Shown here piece by piece: positions 1-7,925 of a stretch of 64,000 nt of DNA. Under the pieces are notes generated by a model. That model made no database searches. It was not told the origin of the DNA and was given only the letters and a program-made list of their open reading frames with translations. A program made the position numbers and the translations under genes. Origin of the DNA: Novosphingobium sp. PP1Y (GTDB lineage: Bacteria > Pseudomonadota > Alphaproteobacteria > Sphingomonadales > Sphingomonadaceae); NCBI RefSeq assembly GCF_000253255.1, contig NC_015580.1, positions 1,625,001 to 1,689,000 on the forward strand, written 5' to 3'. Positions within the stretch are counted from its first letter, which is position 1. Each line of letters begins with the position of its first letter.

Positions 1-1060
1 TCGCCATGCCCCGCGCGATGACCTGCGGGTTGGCGAAGACATCGTCGAGTTCGTTGATCGGACCCGCCGGAACGCCGGCGTCCTCGAGCGCGTCGGCCAG
101 TTCCTGCCGGGTCCAGGTTGCGGTCAGCGCTTCGAGCGCGGCGAGCAAGACTTCGCGATTGCGGATCCGGCCGGGATTGGTGGCAAAGCGGGCATCATTA
201 TCAAGCCCGGTGCCGAGCACCCGGCACAGGCTGGCGAACTGGCCATCGTTGCCCACTGCGATGACCAGATCGCCGTCGCTGGTCGGGAAGGCCTGATAGG
301 GCACCAGATTGGCGTGGCCGTTGCCGACCCGGCGCGGCACGGTGCCTGAGGTCATCCAGTTCAGGGCCTGGTTCGCCATGACGCTTACCTGGGTATCGAG
401 CAGGGCCATGTCGATATGGGCGCCCAGTCCGGTTTCGTGCCGCCGGTTGAGAGCAGCCAGGATCGCGACTGCGCTGTAGACCCCGGTGAACAGGTCGGCC
501 ACCGCGATCCCAGCCTTTTGCGGTTGGCGCCCGGCCTCTCCGGTCATCGACATCAGGCCGCCCATGGCCTGGGCGATATAGTCATAGCCGGGACGGTGGG
601 CATAGGGCCCGGTCTGGCCGAAGCCGGTGATCGAGCAGGTGATCAGGCGGGGGTTGGGCGCGCTCAACGCGGGATGATCGAGCCCGTATTTCTTCAGCCC
701 GCCGACCTTGTAGTTCTCGATCACGATATCGGCCGAGGCGGCCAGCTCGCGGACGAGCTGCTGTCCGGCCGGGCTGGCGATATCGACCGCAATCGATCGT
801 TTGCCGCGGTTGGTGGAGTGGTAATAGGCCGCGCCGAGGTTTTCGCCGCTGTCCGAGATGACAAATGGCGGGCCCCAGTGGCGGGTATCATCGCCGCTGA
901 CCGGGCGTTCGATCTTGATCACTTCGGCGCCAAGATCGGCCAGCAGCTGTCCGCACCATGGACCGGCCAGGATCCGGGCCAGCTCCAGCACGCGAACCCC
1001 GCTCAGCGGCTTGGCCATGCCGTCGGCGGGGGGGTGCGTCTGCCATCCGATCGTCGGCAT
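1..1060 (-). CDS. CaiB/BaiF-type (family III) acyl-CoA transferase, 3' end cut by window
   Basis: The minus-strand frame opens at 1060 (an inner ATG at 1018 is the alternative) and runs off the window, showing about 353 codons. The N-terminal stretch LSGVRVLELARILAGPWCGQ, followed by LADLGAEVIKIERP and then STNRGKRSIAVD, is typical of family III CoA-transferases, which move CoA between carboxylic acids. The start lies just after the aldolase stop at 1065, so it is the third gene of a hydratase-aldolase-transferase operon. By context it would activate the dicarboxylate or other acid released by the aldolase step; the actual acid is unknown. The inner ATG fits the family start better, but no strong ribosome site separates the two choices. 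Confidence 0.88.
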   Translation of the reverse strand, partial: MPTIGWQTHPPADGMAKPLSGVRVLELARILAGPWCGQLLADLGAEVIKIERPVSGDDTRHWGPPFVISDSGENLGAAYYHSTNRGKRSIAVDIASPAGQQLVRELAASADIVIENYKVGGLKKYGLDHPALSAPNPRLITCSITGFGQTGPYAHRPGYDYIAQAMGGLMSMTGEAGRQPQKAGIAVADLFTGVYSAVAILAALNRRHETGLGAHIDMALLDTQVSVMANQALNWMTSGTVPRRVGNGHANLVPYQAFPTSDGDLVIAVGNDGQFASLCRVLGTGLDNDARFATNPGRIRNREVLLAALEALTATWTRQELADALEDAGVPAGPINELDDVFANPQVIARGMA

Positions 1061-1064
1061 CGTT

Positions 1065-1853
1065 TCAGTCCGCTGCTTGCCCGGCGATCCGGGCCACCCA
1101 TTCCTTGGCCATGTCGCCGGCCGCCTTGGCCAGCGCGAAGGCATCGATCCCGACCGCGACGAAACGCGCGCCGCCATCGAGGAATTGCTGCACCAGGCGC
1201 TGGTCGCGCGACAGGATGCCGCAAGGTTTGCCGGTTGCCCGGATCCGGGCCAGCGCGCCCGCAGTCACTTCGGACAGGGCGGCGAAATTGCTTTCGCCCA
1301 GCAGACCCAGCGACGCGGCCAGATCGACCGGGCCGACGAACAGCGCATCGATGCCGTCGACGGCGGCGATCGCCTCGATGTTTTCCAGCGCCAGCGCGGT
1401 CTCGATCTGGACGATGATGCACAGCTGCCGGTTGGCTTCGGCGACATAGGCCGGGTAGCGCCCCCAACGCGCGGCCCGGGCGCCGCCGATACCGCGCTGG
1501 CCTTGCGGCGGATAGAGCGCGGCCTTGACCAGCGCCGCAGCCTGTTCGGCGGTTTCGACCATCGGCACCATGATCGTCTGGGCGCCGAGATCGAGGATTT
1601 GGCGAATGCCGATCGGATCGTCGCTCGGAACGCGCACGATCGCCGAACAGGGCGGATTGGCGTCCACCGCGCGTAGCTGATCGGCGATGCCCGGCAAGGT
1701 CTGGGCGCCGTGCTCGGCATCCACCAGCAGCCAGTCGTAGCCAAGCCCGGCGCAGATTTCGGCGATGTTCGAGCTTGCCAGCGCGAGCCAGAAGCCGAGC
1801 TGCACCGGGCCTTCGCCCAGGCCTTGCTTGAAGCGGTTCGCAGGAGTTTTCAT
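1065..1853 (-). CDS. HpcH/HpaI-family class II aldolase (4-hydroxy-2-oxo-dioate aldolase type)
   Basis: The 262-residue protein matches the usual length of HpaI, the metal-dependent aldolase that splits 4-hydroxy-2-oxoheptanedioate into pyruvate and succinic semialdehyde. Visible family motifs are DAEHGAQT (catalytic His), IVRVPSDDP (pyruvate-binding Arg), IVQIET (metal-binding Glu) and VGPVDLAASLG (metal-binding Asp). The ATG at 1853 is preferred over longer in-frame options because the family starts near this point. It follows the HpaH-like hydratase with a 13-base gap, so hydration and retro-aldol cleavage of the same substrate are encoded together. The chain length of the true substrate cannot be read from the sequence; tetralin pathways use the same families on a ten-carbon acid. 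Confidence 0.9.
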   Translation of the reverse strand: MKTPANRFKQGLGEGPVQLGFWLALASSNIAEICAGLGYDWLLVDAEHGAQTLPGIADQLRAVDANPPCSAIVRVPSDDPIGIRQILDLGAQTIMVPMVETAEQAAALVKAALYPPQGQRGIGGARAARWGRYPAYVAEANRQLCIIVQIETALALENIEAIAAVDGIDALFVGPVDLAASLGLLGESNFAALSEVTAGALARIRATGKPCGILSRDQRLVQQFLDGGARFVAVGIDAFALAKAAGDMAKEWVARIAGQAAD

Positions 1854-1866
1854 CTGTGTGGCTGCC

Positions 1867-2715
1867 TCAAACGAACCGGAAACCGATCGCGCCCATCGGC
1901 CCGAAATCGGCGTTGAAAACGTCGCCCGGCCGCGCTTCGACCGGACGGGTGAACGAGCCGCCCAGCACGACCTCGCCGGGTTCCAGCGCCTGACCCCAAG
2001 GCGCCAGCCGGTTGGCCAGCCAGGCAATGCCATTGGCGGGGTTGTTGAGCACGCCCGCCGCGATCCCGGTTTCCTCGACCACCGCGTTGCGGCTCAGCAT
2101 CGCGCCAATCCAGCGCATGTCGACCTTGTCGGGCCGCATCGGCAGGCCGCCGACGATGATGCCGGCGTTGGCCGCATTGTCGCTGATCGTGTCCTGCACC
2201 TTGCGGCGGGCGCCGGTTTCGGCATCCACCACTGTCGTTCGGCTGTCGATGATTTCAACCGACGGAATGACATATTCGGTTGCCCGCAGGACGTCGAACA
2301 CGGTGACATTCGGGCCTTCGATCCGGCGGGCAAGGACAAAGGCCAGTTCGACCTCGACCTTGGGGGTGATGAAACGGTCGCAGGGGATGTCGCCGCCCTG
2401 TTCGAACACCATGTCGTCGAGCAAGGTGCCATAATCCGGCTCGGTGATCCCGGCGACCTGCTGCATGGCGCGCGAGGTGAGGCCGATCTTGTGGCCATGG
2501 ACCGTCCGCCCGCGTGCGAGTTTGAGATCGACCCATTGCTTGCTGATCCGGTAGCCATCGGCAATCGTCATGTCCGGATAGCGTGCGGTGAATTGGCGGA
2601 TCGGCTTGCGCTCCTGCTCGGCGGCATCGAGTTCCCGAGCGAGGTCCGTGACTACCGCTGGATCTAGCGTCGGCTGCGATTGACCGGGTCGAGCGCCACG
2701 ATTCGGGCTTGTCAT
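1867..2715 (-). CDS. HpaH-type 2-oxo-hept-4-ene-1,7-dioate hydratase family protein
   Basis: The 282-residue protein belongs to the fumarylacetoacetase-like hydratase/decarboxylase family. It carries HKIGLTS, EPDYGTLLDDM, KVEVELAFVL (acidic metal ligands) and VEIIDSRTT, with the longer N-terminus typical of HpaH rather than XylJ. The reaction would be water addition to a 2-hydroxy-2,4-dienedioate, feeding the aldolase next to it. ATG 2715 has a GGAGAGG ribosome site directly upstream. It is the first gene of the leftward operon and is divergent from the C-C hydrolase at 2865. Whether it acts on the seven-carbon homoprotocatechuate intermediate or a longer diacid is open. Confidence 0.88.
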   Translation of the reverse strand: MTSPNRGARPGQSQPTLDPAVVTDLARELDAAEQERKPIRQFTARYPDMTIADGYRISKQWVDLKLARGRTVHGHKIGLTSRAMQQVAGITEPDYGTLLDDMVFEQGGDIPCDRFITPKVEVELAFVLARRIEGPNVTVFDVLRATEYVIPSVEIIDSRTTVVDAETGARRKVQDTISDNAANAGIIVGGLPMRPDKVDMRWIGAMLSRNAVVEETGIAAGVLNNPANGIAWLANRLAPWGQALEPGEVVLGGSFTRPVEARPGDVFNADFGPMGAIGFRFV

Positions 2716-2864
2716 ATCCTCTCCCCACACCTTAAGCTCTATGCCAAATGCATTGCACAATAACGAATGGTCGTCTACCACATCTTGCGCCCTCCCAACG
2801 ACCCCGGCCTTGATCGCAAAGGCGGCGGCGAATGGGCACAAGAGCAAACCTGCGGAGACAGAGG
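2716..2864. promoter_or_regulatory. Divergent promoter region with a TTGCAC-type operator-like element
   Basis: This 149-base gap separates the leftward hydratase operon from the rightward hydrolase. The element TTGCACAATAACGAA at 2753-2767 resembles sites at 12238, 46921, 54859 and 62851, whose common form is about TTGYAYATTATRCAA. No convincing -10/-35 pair was fixed by eye. The function as an operator is an inference from recurrence only. Confidence 0.3.
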
Positions 2865-3725
2865 ATGACCATCGACACGAGCGTGCGGGAAGAAAAGATT
2901 ACGGGGCGGGGCCTGACTTCGCATACCCTTCTGGCCGGCGATCCGAGCAAGCCGGCGGTGTTGCTGCTGCACGGGGCAGGACCGGGAGCCCATGCCGGAT
3001 CGAACTGGCTGCACCTGATGCCCGACCTGGCGGAAAACTTCTTCGTCATCGCGCCGGACCTGATCGGCTTCGGACAGTCGGTCATCCCCGAACCCTGGCC
3101 GGACAATGTCATGGCCTGGATCGGCACCCGGGTTGACCAGTGCTTCGGGCTGTTGGACACGCTGGGCATCGATAAAGCCCATGTCGTCGGCAATTCGATG
3201 GGCGGTGCGCTGACCCTGCAGATGATGAGCGAGGAACCGGACCGGATCGACCGGGTGGTGCTGATGGGCTCGATCGGGGCGCCGGGTCCGAAGACGCCCG
3301 AACTGGTGCGGCTGCTGTCGTTCTATTCCGATCCGCGGCCCTCGCGCTATCGCCAGTTGATGCACAGTTTCGCCTTTGACCCCGACAAGTTCGAAGGCAT
3401 GGAAGAAATCGTCAACAACCGCTACAAGATCGCCACCGATCCCGAGATCATGAAGACCGCGGTAAAGATGATCGATTCAATGAAGCAGGGTGTCGATACG
3501 CTCAACATGCCGCCGTCGATCCTGTGCAAGCTGCCGCACAAGGTGCTGATCTTCCACGGTCGGCAGGATCGCATCGTTCCGCTCGATACCAGCCTCTACC
3601 TGATCGAACACCTCAAGCATGCCGAGCTCTACGTGCTCGATCGCTCCGGCCACTGGTCGCAGCTCGAACGCTGGGACGTGATGCGGCCGATGCTGGAGAT
3701 TCACTTCGGCGCGCGTTCGTTCTGA
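2865..3725 (+). CDS. Meta-cleavage product (C-C bond) alpha/beta hydrolase, BphD/ThnD/XylF class
   Basis: The 286-residue alpha/beta hydrolase shows the oxyanion-region motif LLHGAGPGAHAGSNW, the nucleophile elbow GNSMGG with Ser111, catalytic Asp235 in GRQDRIVP and His263 in SGHWSQLE. The GAGPGA signature after the first strand is characteristic of enzymes that hydrolyse extradiol ring-fission products. ATG 2865 is chosen because GGAGA lies just upstream and the family begins here. It is divergent from the HpaH/HpaI/CaiB operon, and the set hydrolase-hydratase-aldolase would convert a ring-fission product to pyruvate plus an aldehyde. No extradiol dioxygenase sits beside it; the nearest is at 21380. 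It differs from the second hydrolase at 28057, which belongs to the xyl operon. Confidence 0.88.
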   Translation: MTIDTSVREEKITGRGLTSHTLLAGDPSKPAVLLLHGAGPGAHAGSNWLHLMPDLAENFFVIAPDLIGFGQSVIPEPWPDNVMAWIGTRVDQCFGLLDTLGIDKAHVVGNSMGGALTLQMMSEEPDRIDRVVLMGSIGAPGPKTPELVRLLSFYSDPRPSRYRQLMHSFAFDPDKFEGMEEIVNNRYKIATDPEIMKTAVKMIDSMKQGVDTLNMPPSILCKLPHKVLIFHGRQDRIVPLDTSLYLIEHLKHAELYVLDRSGHWSQLERWDVMRPMLEIHFGARSF

Positions 3726-3794
3726 GCGCAGCCGGCAGCATAAGCGCCGGGCGCTTGCTTTGCAGAGCAGGGCTGGGCAACCAAGGAAGTGAAG

Positions 3795-3832
3795 GGGTGG
3801 TCGGGCGTCTTGTCTGGCCACCCTTTCCGTTT
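3795..3832 (+). terminator. Possible intrinsic terminator after the C-C hydrolase gene
   Basis: GGGTGGTC at 3795-3802 can pair with GGCCACCC at 3816-3823 (one G-U pair), followed by TTTCCGTTT. The stem is short and the T run interrupted, so it is only a plausible terminator between the hydrolase and the next gene. Confidence 0.35.
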
Positions 3833-3845
3833 GAAGGTGCCGCGC

Positions 3846-4400
3846 ATGAATGAATCAGCAACCGATGCCGAAGCCTTCTGGGCGTTTTCGCTCGAGGTCT
3901 ATGCTAAGCCGCAGGTGGCGGAACTGTGCATTGCCCTACAGGACGAATACGGTTTCGATGTCAACCTGCTGCTGCTGGGCTTGTGGGTGGCGGAGATGCA
4001 GCGGAAGGCGCTTGATGCCGAACGGATTTGTGAGCTGCGCGAAGCCGTCGCGCAGCTCAACGACAACCTGGTGCATCCGCTGCGCCGGGCGAGGCGCTGG
4101 GCCAAGCCCTCTGATCCCGTTGCCGAAACTCCGCGACACAAGATTTACGGGGCTCTCAAGCAGGTCGAACTAGAGGCCGAACGTCTTGTCCAGGCGGAGA
4201 TGGTGGAAACTTTGGCGGCAGGCTTGCAACGGGGCGGCGAAACGCCAACGCCCCAAGCAGCGGCAAGGGCGAGCCTGGAGCGATACCGGCAGTCCATCGA
4301 AGCGCCCGATTCTGCCACCGCGCCGCTAGCGCAGCTGATCGTCAAGGCGCTCCCTTGGCCGGTATTGCCGGGGTCTGCGCGGGCGGCTCCGCATCCTTGA
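3846..4400 (+). CDS. TIGR02444/DUF2390-type protein of unknown function
   Basis: The 184-residue acidic, helical protein starts with the pattern FWAFSLEVYAKPQV, then LQDEYGFDVNLLLLGLW, which is the hallmark of the TIGR02444 (DUF2390) family. Its biochemical role is not known to me. ATG 3846 follows an AAGGTG ribosome site. The gene has no evident catabolic partner. Its last 59 bases overlap the end of the convergent cytochrome gene at 4342, so it may be a bystander flanking the cluster. Confidence 0.7.
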   Translation: MNESATDAEAFWAFSLEVYAKPQVAELCIALQDEYGFDVNLLLLGLWVAEMQRKALDAERICELREAVAQLNDNLVHPLRRARRWAKPSDPVAETPRHKIYGALKQVELEAERLVQAEMVETLAAGLQRGGETPTPQAAARASLERYRQSIEAPDSATAPLAQLIVKALPWPVLPGSARAAPHP

Positions 4401-4707
4401 GATAGGCGTAGATTTCGGCGATCTCTTCGTCGCTCAATTCGGTCGGACGGAATGGCGGCATCTCGATCAGGCCCTGACGCACCACTGCCTTCAGGTAGTC
4501 GAGTTCAAGGTCCTTGCGGCCGATCAATGCCGGGACCGGCCGGCCCAGTTGGTCGAGCAACATCGTGGCGGGATGGCCGGGACCAGGATTATGGCATCCT
4601 GCGCAGTTCAACGCATAATTCTCAGCACCATCGGGTTTAACTGAATTCGGTGACGTTTTGCAGGCACCGAGCATGGCAACGAGTGAGAGGATAGCCAGCT
4701 TGTTCAT
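4342..4707 (-). CDS. Lipoprotein-type c-type cytochrome, partner of the 4-cresol-dehydrogenase-like flavoprotein
   Basis: The 121-residue protein has a hydrophobic leader ending in MLGAC, a lipobox with Cys16, so it is probably membrane-anchored in the periplasm. The single haem site is CAGCH, and MPPF supplies the likely axial Met. This is the size and layout of small class I cytochromes that take electrons from vanillyl-alcohol-oxidase-family flavoproteins, such as PchC of 4-cresol dehydrogenase or EhyA of eugenol hydroxylase. It is the last gene of the leftward operon, directly after the frameshifted flavoprotein. Because that copy is broken, the cytochrome may now serve the intact flavoprotein at 9406-10965. 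Confidence 0.85.
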   Translation of the reverse strand: MNKLAILSLVAMLGACKTSPNSVKPDGAENYALNCAGCHNPGPGHPATMLLDQLGRPVPALIGRKDLELDYLKAVVRQGLIEMPPFRPTELSDEEIAEIYAYLKDAEPPAQTPAIPAKGAP

Positions 4708-4739
4708 TTTGTCTCCAACTCCGATAATCGCGGGGCGGC

Positions 4740-6205
4740 TCAGGCGGATGCGAACAGGCCCGCGGGGTCGAGCGCCTTCTTGATCCGTTCATGCAGGAGT
4801 GAGAGTCCCCTGGTTTCGAACGTCTTGTCGACCGCTGCGCGCATTCCGGGTTCGGCGATCGCCTGCCCGAAACCGGCTTCGGCCTGTGCCGCGATCAGCG
4901 CAGCGGCGCATTCGTGGGCGTGGGCGGCACTTTCGGTCTGCGTGGTGGCAAAAGGTAGGATCTGGCGATGATTGGCCGAACGCCACATCGCCACGGTTCG
5001 CCAAGATAGTCGAATTCGTGCTTGGCGCAGATGTCGCGCGACAGTTCGTAGAGCCGCATGGCCTCCTCACCATCTACGGGGCTCACCGGGTTGGCGGCAA
5101 CCGCCTGATCGCCGCTCCATGCCGGAACGAATGCTGGCGCATCGGCCACCACGCCGGTCATGGCGCCAATACGCCACGCCCACAGGCGGGGATCGATGCC
5201 CTTGCCGTCGGCGATCACCCGAGCACCGGAGATCGACGAAAACGCCCCCTTGACCATATCCCACAGGATCGGGACATTGCCTGGCAAGCCATAGAGCGCG
5301 CCGTAGAGATTCCAGTGGCCCAGGCCCAGCGCCTCGCCCGCAGCGGTTACCGCGCTGGCCGCCATAGGCCCCTTGCCATCATAGTCGCCGCGCTTCTTGC
5401 CGAGCAGGGCGGCTTCGTGCAGCGCGCTGCCGACCGCGACGCCATTGGCCACGACCATGTTGAGCTTGAGCGGCCCGAGCACGTCGAGCAGATCGGCCAG
5501 CTGGTCTTCCTTGGGCACGGTCACCATGAAGGTCTGGTGGGCTGGCGGTTGCGGCATCATCCACATGCCGACCTTGGTCGGCACCGCGAAATCCGACTGC
5601 GTGAACAAGCCATCAACCCAAGGGCCATAGCCGAACTTGAACAGTTGCCAGCAGGTACTCTTGGGCATGGCGCCCATGCCGGTCCGCACCAGCTTTCCGT
5701 CCGCGAGCATGACCTCGAGCCCGCACTGCATCAGGAAGTGGTCGGAATAGGGCGTATAGCCGGGCTGACGCTGGACGAAGCTTGCGGCCACGCTGGCGTC
5801 GGGATTGCCGCCATGGTCGATCCACAGCTTGATGCCCTTTTCCTTGATATGGGCATCGAGCTGGCGGAAGGTCACCCCCGGTTCGACCAGGCAATAGGCC
5901 AGCTCCTCGTTCACCTCGAGAATTGCGTTCATGCGCTGGAGGTCGAGGATGATGACCTTGTCCAGCCCTGCCTTTTCGAGGCCGTGGGCGCCGTTGCACA
6001 CGGGTTGCAGCACACCGCCGGCGGTTCGCGCCGCCTCCAGCGCCTTGGCGAGCTGGGTTTCATCCGCCGGCAAGACGATGCCAAGCGGTGCCGCGCCGCT
6101 GATTGCAAAGCGGGCCAGCCCCTGAGGGGTGCGATCGACTGCCGCGGCGCCGATCGCAGCTTCCACCGCGGTCAGCGCGGCCATCTGGCGAGCTTGGTCT
6201 GTCAT
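4740..6205 (-). pseudogene. 4-cresol dehydrogenase/VAO-family flavoprotein with a single-base frameshift
   Basis: Reading from ATG 6205, the frame encodes a PCMH-type FAD domain (LVEPGVTFRQLDAHI, GYTPYSDHFLMQCG, GLFTQSDFAVPTKVG) like that of 4-cresol dehydrogenase. The homologous frame is lost near 4995 and resumes in another frame (WRSANHRQIL... to KALDPAGLFASA, stop at 4740). The span of 1466 bases is one short of a multiple of three, matching a single deletion; alignment with the intact paralogue at 9406 places it between the GE of FDYLGE and the following WR. The position equal to Tyr384 of Pseudomonas PchF, the covalent FAD anchor, appears to be Pro. It may be a true pseudogene or a sequencing error. 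Confidence 0.8.
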
Positions 6206-6223
6206 GGGTCCTGTTCCGCCTGT

Positions 6224-6448
6224 CTATTGCTGGAGAATCTTCACGTAACGATCGAGATTGGCTGCATCGACGGCGAAGTGCGCCGAACGAATCCCGATGC
6301 CGATGGCGCTGTCCGGTTCGCTGTCGCGCCACGAAAAGCAGCAAGTCGGGCAACGGTGGATGGTCCACACCACCTTGCCGCCTTCCTTGCCTTGATAGTC
6401 AGCGAGGGCGCCGCCGGTCGCGCAGCGCGGACAGACCGTCTTGCTCAT
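6224..6448 (-). CDS. VdcD/BsdD-type small subunit of non-oxidative hydroxyarylic acid decarboxylase
   Basis: The 74-residue protein has CPRC near the N-terminus and a second CPTC after VWTIHR, followed by FSWRDSEP. This Cys-pair plus WRD layout is that of subunit D in three-gene vanillate/4-hydroxybenzoate decarboxylases (vdcBCD, bsdBCD). The first four bases overlap the end of the UbiD gene, indicating translational coupling. Its presence argues that the neighbouring UbiD/UbiX act on a hydroxybenzoate such as vanillate or 4-hydroxybenzoate rather than in ubiquinone synthesis. Confidence 0.85.
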   Translation of the reverse strand: MSKTVCPRCATGGALADYQGKEGGKVVWTIHRCPTCCFSWRDSEPDSAIGIGIRSAHFAVDAANLDRYVKILQQ

Positions 6449-7902
6449 TGCAAAGCTCCCAGTTGCATGGCCCGGATCTTCTTGCTCAGCTCGTCAATGT
6501 CCGGCCCGGTCGGAGGGGTGACCAGATGCGCTTCGCCGACCGGGTCGGGGGGCAGGTAGCTGGTCGCGTCGATAATCAGGCGATGACCCTTGCCGGGAAC
6601 GACGGCCGAAGGATCGATCGGGACCGCAGGCATGTTGGGCAGGACGATGATGTCGTCGGCGCGGGTGCGGGTGGAAAGCGCCCACATCACCTGGTTGAGA
6701 TCGAACGGATCGACATCGGCATCGACCATGATCAGGTTCTTGAGATACATCACCCCGTGCGGAGTGCTCAGCGCGCGCAGCGCGACGGTCTTGGCAAAGC
6801 CCGCCATCCGGTTCTTGACCGAAATGATCCCGGTCAGCCCGTGCTGGTACAGCGCGTTGACCGCGGTGACTTCCGGAAAATTCTGGCGCAGCTGCGCATA
6901 GATCGGCGCCGAGGTATGCAGGCCGATCAGGGTATCGTGTTCGGTCCAGCCGCGGCCGATATAGATGTTCTCGAAGATCGGGTTCTTGCGGTGCGAGATG
7001 GCAGTCACCTTGAAGATCGGCGCCTTGCGGACCCCGCTGTAGGAACCGGGAAACTCTCCGAACGGACCTTCCAGGACCCGTTCGCCCAGTTGCATTTCGG
7101 CTTCGATCACTATCTCGCTGTCGGCGAGGATGTCGATGCCATTGCCCGACCTGGTCAGCCGGATCGGCGCGCCCATCATCGCCGAGGCATAGGAATATTC
7201 CGATTCTTCGTAACCGATCGGTGTCGCCGCGAACACCGCCAGCCCCGGATGGTTGCCCAGCATGACCGCGATCTTGAGCGGCAGGCCGGTACGTTCGGCC
7301 GCCATGATCTGCTTGCCCATGTCGTGCGACGGGATGGTCATCAGGGTGAAGCTGTCGGGACCTTGCAGTTGCAGCCGGTAGATGCCGACGTTCTGCTTGC
7401 CGAAATTGTCCGGGTCTTCCGGATCGCGCGACGCCACCGACGCCTTGCCGAGGTAGAAGCCGCCATCGAATTCGTTGATGCGGTAGACCGGCAGCACGTC
7501 GTAGAGGTTGATCCCGCTTTCGATCCGGCATTCGTGAACCGGCGCCTGGCCTTCGGGAACGGTGCTGATCTGCGCCGCCGCATCGCCCCAGCGCCCGGCG
7601 ATCTCGAAGAACAGTTCGCGGATTGTCGTTCCCTTGGGGCGGCCGAGCAACAGCGCGATATTGTCCCATGAACCGTGCACGCCGACTGCGGTGCGTTTGC
7701 CGGGGTATCCGGCAATGTTGTCAAACACGATCGCAGGCGCGCCGTTGGCGTCGCGCGATGCGGCGACCGCGATGTTGCGCACGTCGGGCTCGGGCATCAC
7801 CCGCTCGCTCCAGGTGATCGCCTGTCCGGCATCGCCCAGCAATTCGAGGAAGTCCCGCAGCGAGGTGATGGACCGCGATCGCTTGGCCAGATCCTGCATC
7901 AT
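6445..7902 (-). CDS. UbiD-family prenylated-FMN decarboxylase (VdcC-like)
   Basis: The 485-residue protein has the UbiD fold signatures: an R in GIYRLQLQG and the acidic pair in LEGPFGEFPGSYSG, matching the Glu-Arg-Glu catalytic network of the family. ATG 7902 follows a GAAGGGA ribosome site. UbiD enzymes add or remove carboxylate on aromatic rings using prenylated FMN made by UbiX, which is encoded at the head of the same operon (11531). With the VdcD-like subunit and an upstream aldehyde dehydrogenase, the likely reaction is decarboxylation of a para-hydroxybenzoate to the phenol. The exact substrate (4-hydroxybenzoate, vanillate or another) is not determined. Confidence 0.9.
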   Translation of the reverse strand: MMQDLAKRSRSITSLRDFLELLGDAGQAITWSERVMPEPDVRNIAVAASRDANGAPAIVFDNIAGYPGKRTAVGVHGSWDNIALLLGRPKGTTIRELFFEIAGRWGDAAAQISTVPEGQAPVHECRIESGINLYDVLPVYRINEFDGGFYLGKASVASRDPEDPDNFGKQNVGIYRLQLQGPDSFTLMTIPSHDMGKQIMAAERTGLPLKIAVMLGNHPGLAVFAATPIGYEESEYSYASAMMGAPIRLTRSGNGIDILADSEIVIEAEMQLGERVLEGPFGEFPGSYSGVRKAPIFKVTAISHRKNPIFENIYIGRGWTEHDTLIGLHTSAPIYAQLRQNFPEVTAVNALYQHGLTGIISVKNRMAGFAKTVALRALSTPHGVMYLKNLIMVDADVDPFDLNQVMWALSTRTRADDIIVLPNMPAVPIDPSAVVPGKGHRLIIDATSYLPPDPVGEAHLVTPPTGPDIDELSKKIRAMQLGALQ

Positions 7903-7925
7903 CAATTCCCTTCAGTCAGACCAGC

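Noticed and set aside
416..1676. Plus-strand frames opposite the CoA-transferase and aldolase
   Set aside because: They overlap strongly supported minus-strand genes and lack any family signature.
4799..6559. Very long plus-strand open frame opposite the flavoprotein and UbiD genes
   Set aside because: It is antisense to well-supported family members, shows the His/Arg/Gly-rich composition of high-GC shadows and has no recognisable motif.
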